Part shown: piece after piece, positions 60,661 to 64,000 of the stretch
How the letters are laid out: each line of letters begins with the position of its first letter
How positions within the stretch are numbered: position 1 is the stretch's first letter
NCBI GenBank assembly: GCA_961205875.1
Contig: OY540812.1
Location: 26,235,098-26,299,097, forward strand
DNA: 64,000 nt
Direction: 5' to 3'
Source: Sialis fuliginosa
Lineage: Eukaryota > Arthropoda > Insecta > Megaloptera > Sialidae
Position numbers and translations under genes: made by a program
Notes under the pieces: generated by a model
The model's input: the letters and a program-made list of their open reading frames with translations, nothing else
The model's database searches: none
Told to the model about the DNA's origin: nothing

Positions 60661-62348
60661 TAAATAGGTAACACGAAACTCTCTTAATATTTTTGGCGCC
60701 TATGAAGTTAAATGTATCCAAGGTTACTAGATAAACTTATTTTTATAGATTCAAAACTAAAATAGTATAGCATGTAAATTGTAAATATGCATATCTAAAA
60801 AATGAATTAATCCACATGTTATATTAAAAAAACACTGAATTTTTGCAAAAAAGTTACTTTTTTACTTAATGTTTTTTTTTTATAGTTTTTTATATCTAGT
60901 TATAATGCATCTATTCTTTTCACAAATTTAACTTTAGATGGTTTTTATAACTATTATTTTTTTATTATACCTACAATTATTTGAAATTCAGTTTTATAAT
61001 ATAAAAAATAATATTTTCACTTTTTTGCTTTTAAAAAATGATAGAACAGGTATTATTAATTGTTAATCTTTTTGAATTTATCAAACCTTCATATGCATAC
61101 TATTTTGATATAATATAAACAATATTAAAAGGTAAATATGTACATAATTCCCCAAGTACTAATTTCATAAGGGTTCGCATCTAAAAACAGGATACAATAT
61201 AATTTATTCCCGGGCGAGACGTTACTCCTACAGGAACCTGTACTGGGAGATGTAAAAACAAATAGGACTTGCGTACGGGGATGCATTAAATTATAGCGGG
61301 CGATTTGAAATACATAAAAAAACACTTACCTAAATATTTGGCGCGAAATTTAAATTAGTTTTATAAACAATATCACATCGATAACCACAGAAGCACAAAA
61401 TTGCTTGATTTTAGTTATTTTTTCACTATTTTGTATTTATTTTAAAAACTGTTCAGTTATATCTTTACGAAAAAACTAAATAACACTTGATATTTCTGAA
61501 AACATTGATGTTTTTTTTCTAGTATCAGCACTGACTAAAATATACAATATAACAATAATAATTCAACAAATATAACAACTTAAATTCGTTTATTTATAAA
61601 AACAATTCGATAAAAAAATATTTAAGATAATTAGTTTCATAAGTTTTTTTAATTAAAATGGCATCAGTAGTACTAAACGTATGATTTTTTCGGTTCGATT
61701 TTACGATTTTCATTTAGGAAAAGTCGATTTTTCTTAGTTAGACACGTGAATCTTCGACGGTGTGGGTAAAATTCATCGGAGACATGTAGACTAAAATTCT
61801 AAGCATTTATTTTTGCTCTCCACCCATTCCAGACACGAGTAAGAACGTAACTCAACCTACGTTTATATTTTCTGTCCTCGTCTGAAGTATTCGGTTTATT
61901 CGTATATATTTAATAACGTACGTCGTGGATAAACACATACAGTGAGCACGAAAAGGAACGAGAAGCAACGAAACTTTCCGACTAGCAAATGAGATTTTTG
62001 TACTATTGATTCTATACATAGAGATTATTATATATCGTTTTAATTTATATATATTTTTTTAATTAAAATATATATTTATCGAACCAGATAAAATTTGTGT
62101 CTCGAACAGTTTTTAAAGGAAGTATAAAATATCTATACTTAAATTTTTTTTTAAAAGTTCAATCTTCCAAAATGAAAAATAAATTATTACCTAAATAAAT
62201 ATTTTATAGGTTCAAATTGCAATAACATCAACTGAAATATTATATTTCATATTCGTATTCAATAAATTATCTGCATTTTTCATCATATTAATAAAAATTA
62301 CAAGAAAACGGAAAAACTGTGGCTTATCACTTAAAATTAAATATGTAC

Positions 62349-62448
62349 ACCTTAACCATACCCGACACGTGTTTCGACTTCCCAAGAAGTATTCATCAAG
62401 AGTCTAATAATATTAGACAGTCTGGTATTGTTTTATTGTGGTTAAGGT
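62349..62448 (-). ncRNA. Hammerhead-ribozyme-like fold
   Basis: On the minus strand: ACCTTAACCA (pairs with TGGTTAAGGT 80 bases later), ACTC-TTGATGA, a stem ACTTC-TTGG-GAAGT, GAAAC-ACGT-GTC, then GGGT pairing with ACTC. This gives all three helices and both core boxes, with helix III very short, as known in Penelope-type hammerheads. The first core base is U instead of C, which should weaken it. Confidence 0.35.
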
Positions 62449-62518
62449 AAGTATACATATTATTTTGTTTAAAATATAATTAATACTCTTTTTCTAAAAA
62501 ATAAAGCCAGTGGCGCCG

Positions 62519-62740
62519 CGTTACACTATGCTTAGGGTCTAGAGTTAAGGAGGGTGAGAGAATATAAGGTTGTGGTTTATGTTTCTGTAATTGTGTTATT
62601 TATGAGCGAAGAACTAAAAAAAACACTTACATTATTATGAAAACCTAACCTTACATTTTTTGTAAAAAAAAATTAGGTATAAATATGTTGCCCCAAATTT
62701 TTATTCTGCCTACAACCCCCAATTAACATAACGCGCCACT
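62519..62740. mobile_element. Short MITE with AGTGGCGC ends
   Basis: Ends AGTGGCGCCGCGTTA and, inverted, AGTGGCGCGTTA bound 222 bp of non-coding sequence. Confidence 0.5.
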
Positions 62741-63814
62741 AAATAGAGCTTAGATTTATTCTTTTATTATTATTATTCATATAAAAGTATAACATACATA
62801 CGTAATATAATAATATTTAATTTAATTCAAATTTTATTATAAATTATTTCCCCCAAAATATTATATATTGATTATTATAGTAAGATAATTGTAAATTAAA
62901 TGCAGCTTAAACTTTTTTTTAAGTAAATCCACCTTGAATGCGATCCGATTGTTGGGCAAGCTTTATTCAACAATACACTTGCATTATGCATCTCCACAAC
63001 GTTCGACATCAATGTTCCGCGAGCTACCGAACCTGGCCGAACGCGGTGAATTTAATCTAACAGAACCCGAAAGTGCCCGATCGTTAAAAATATGAGAAAG
63101 TGGAAAAACACATATTTTTAATTCCGTGCTCAAAATTATGTTGCGACGAAATTTGAAAAGTTTTTCGTTAGTCGCTCGTTAAAAATGTTCTTATATATGA
63201 AAATACCTGCAGCTATTAAAAAGTTTATTTTTTCAGGTGCTCTGGAAGTTCAGTTTTCCTATGAAATTTAATTAAATTTAATTATAGATATGTGTAGTTG
63301 TAGCATATACCTTAACGCGAATATGAGATATTAAATATCAGCCAGACCAACTACAGTTTTCTCAGTTTTTATATTTTTTAAAACCCACTCTAAAAAATAT
63401 CTTTAATTTTAAATATATTAATATAGATTTTTATGTAAAAAGGACAATAGAGTAATTCCATTGAATCTGAAAAAATATCACAAAATTTATATTTGTGTAA
63501 ATTATTTTTTTGGGAGGTTTAATGATGATTTCATGTAAGTGCAAATTTAAAAAAGAAACTCAAAATTATTAAGTTATTCCACTGTTATTGATATTAGAAA
63601 TAATATAGCGTTGATTTTTAATTATTGTTTAACATTTTCTAACTTGTCCCACCCGTTTCAATATTAAAAATATTTAAATTTGTATTTAACTACAATCAAA
63701 ATTTGATAGTAACTATTCAGGTAACACATAAAAAATAAATTAACTATTGGGATTTTCTAATTTGATTGAATTTCAAGACAGATTATATACATCTAGAAGA
63801 GGTGGGTTAGTTAG

Positions 63815-64000
63815 TTAGCCCCTTTAAGAGTAAGGTATACTGTTTTTTAGGGATTGCTGGGCTTCTTTCTTATAATTCTCATGAACTCATGTTACTAATA
63901 AAACAACTATCTCTTTATTAAATTAATTTAATTACTAAATTCCGCAAATATATGTAGTTTTGTTTTTAATTATTTTGTTTAGGTTTTTTCTCCGCAGTAA
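63815..64000 (-). repeat. CTGGCACCAG repeat family, copy 4 (cut by window end)
   Basis: It matches copy 3 from AGCCCCTTTAAGAGTAAGGT through TCATGAACTCATGTTACTAA. It continues past the end of the window. Confidence 0.7.

Larger units (their letters stand above)
46375..64000. other. Upstream Tet intron or 5' flank, no supported exon
   Basis: Exon A is preceded by an intact acceptor, so Tet continues upstream, but I could not find a coding exon (including a CXXC motif) up to 64000. The tract carries the MITEs listed separately. Candidate non-coding first exons are only weakly suggested near 52620-52870 and 61330-62000. Confidence 0.5.

Overview
The window is AT-rich nuclear DNA from an animal, most likely an insect. 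It holds one host gene on the minus strand, one structurally complete DNA transposon with a coding region, and a dense scatter of small non-coding transposons (MITEs and other interspersed repeats). The insect assignment rests on the insect-style Tet protein: the WCCRQGGTE block before the Cys-rich domain, and the C-terminus ending near [10 protein letters not shown]. The repeat types fit Hemiptera and several other orders, so I do not name a species. I saw no tRNA, rRNA, CRISPR array or operon, and no LTR, viral or Polinton-like coding sequence.

Region 1-25,296 has no gene I can support. It contains foldback and TIR elements: 835-1,400, 14,164-14,416, 15,525-15,663, 17,034-17,505, 22,131-22,718, 23,585-24,445 and 24,571-24,701. 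It also holds pieces of older repeats and a GC-rich patch near 19,430-19,690.

Region 25,297-28,108 is the most striking feature: a 2,812-bp RAG1-like (Transib-superfamily) transposon. It encodes a 715-aa transposase from two exons. Its 37-bp terminal repeats begin with CACAGTG, the V(D)J heptamer, and carry ACAAAA exactly 23 bp further in. A perfect 5-bp target duplication, CAGCG, flanks it. All expected catalytic (DDE) and zinc-ligand residues can be aligned. There is no RAG2-like gene in the element.

Region 28,114-33,770 has no gene. It includes a 71-bp tandem repeat, then a very AT-rich tract that probably contains the Tet 3' UTR, with a near-perfect hairpin 8 bases after the stop codon.

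Region 33,771-46,374 (minus strand) is Tet, the 5-methylcytosine dioxygenase. Nine coding exons join in one frame to give 1,958 codons. They include the Cys-rich domain, the HRD iron-binding motif, the long Asn-rich insert and the C-terminal half of the double-stranded beta-helix. The 5' end, and any CXXC exon, is not visible. Introns carry a 1.48-kb foldback and several MITEs.

Region 46,375-64,000 shows no convincing exon. It is probably upstream intron or 5' flank of Tet and is filled with MITEs, including a TTAA-flanked (piggyBac-type) insertion nested in another repeat, a 455-bp palindrome with promoter-like motifs, and a hammerhead-ribozyme-like fold.
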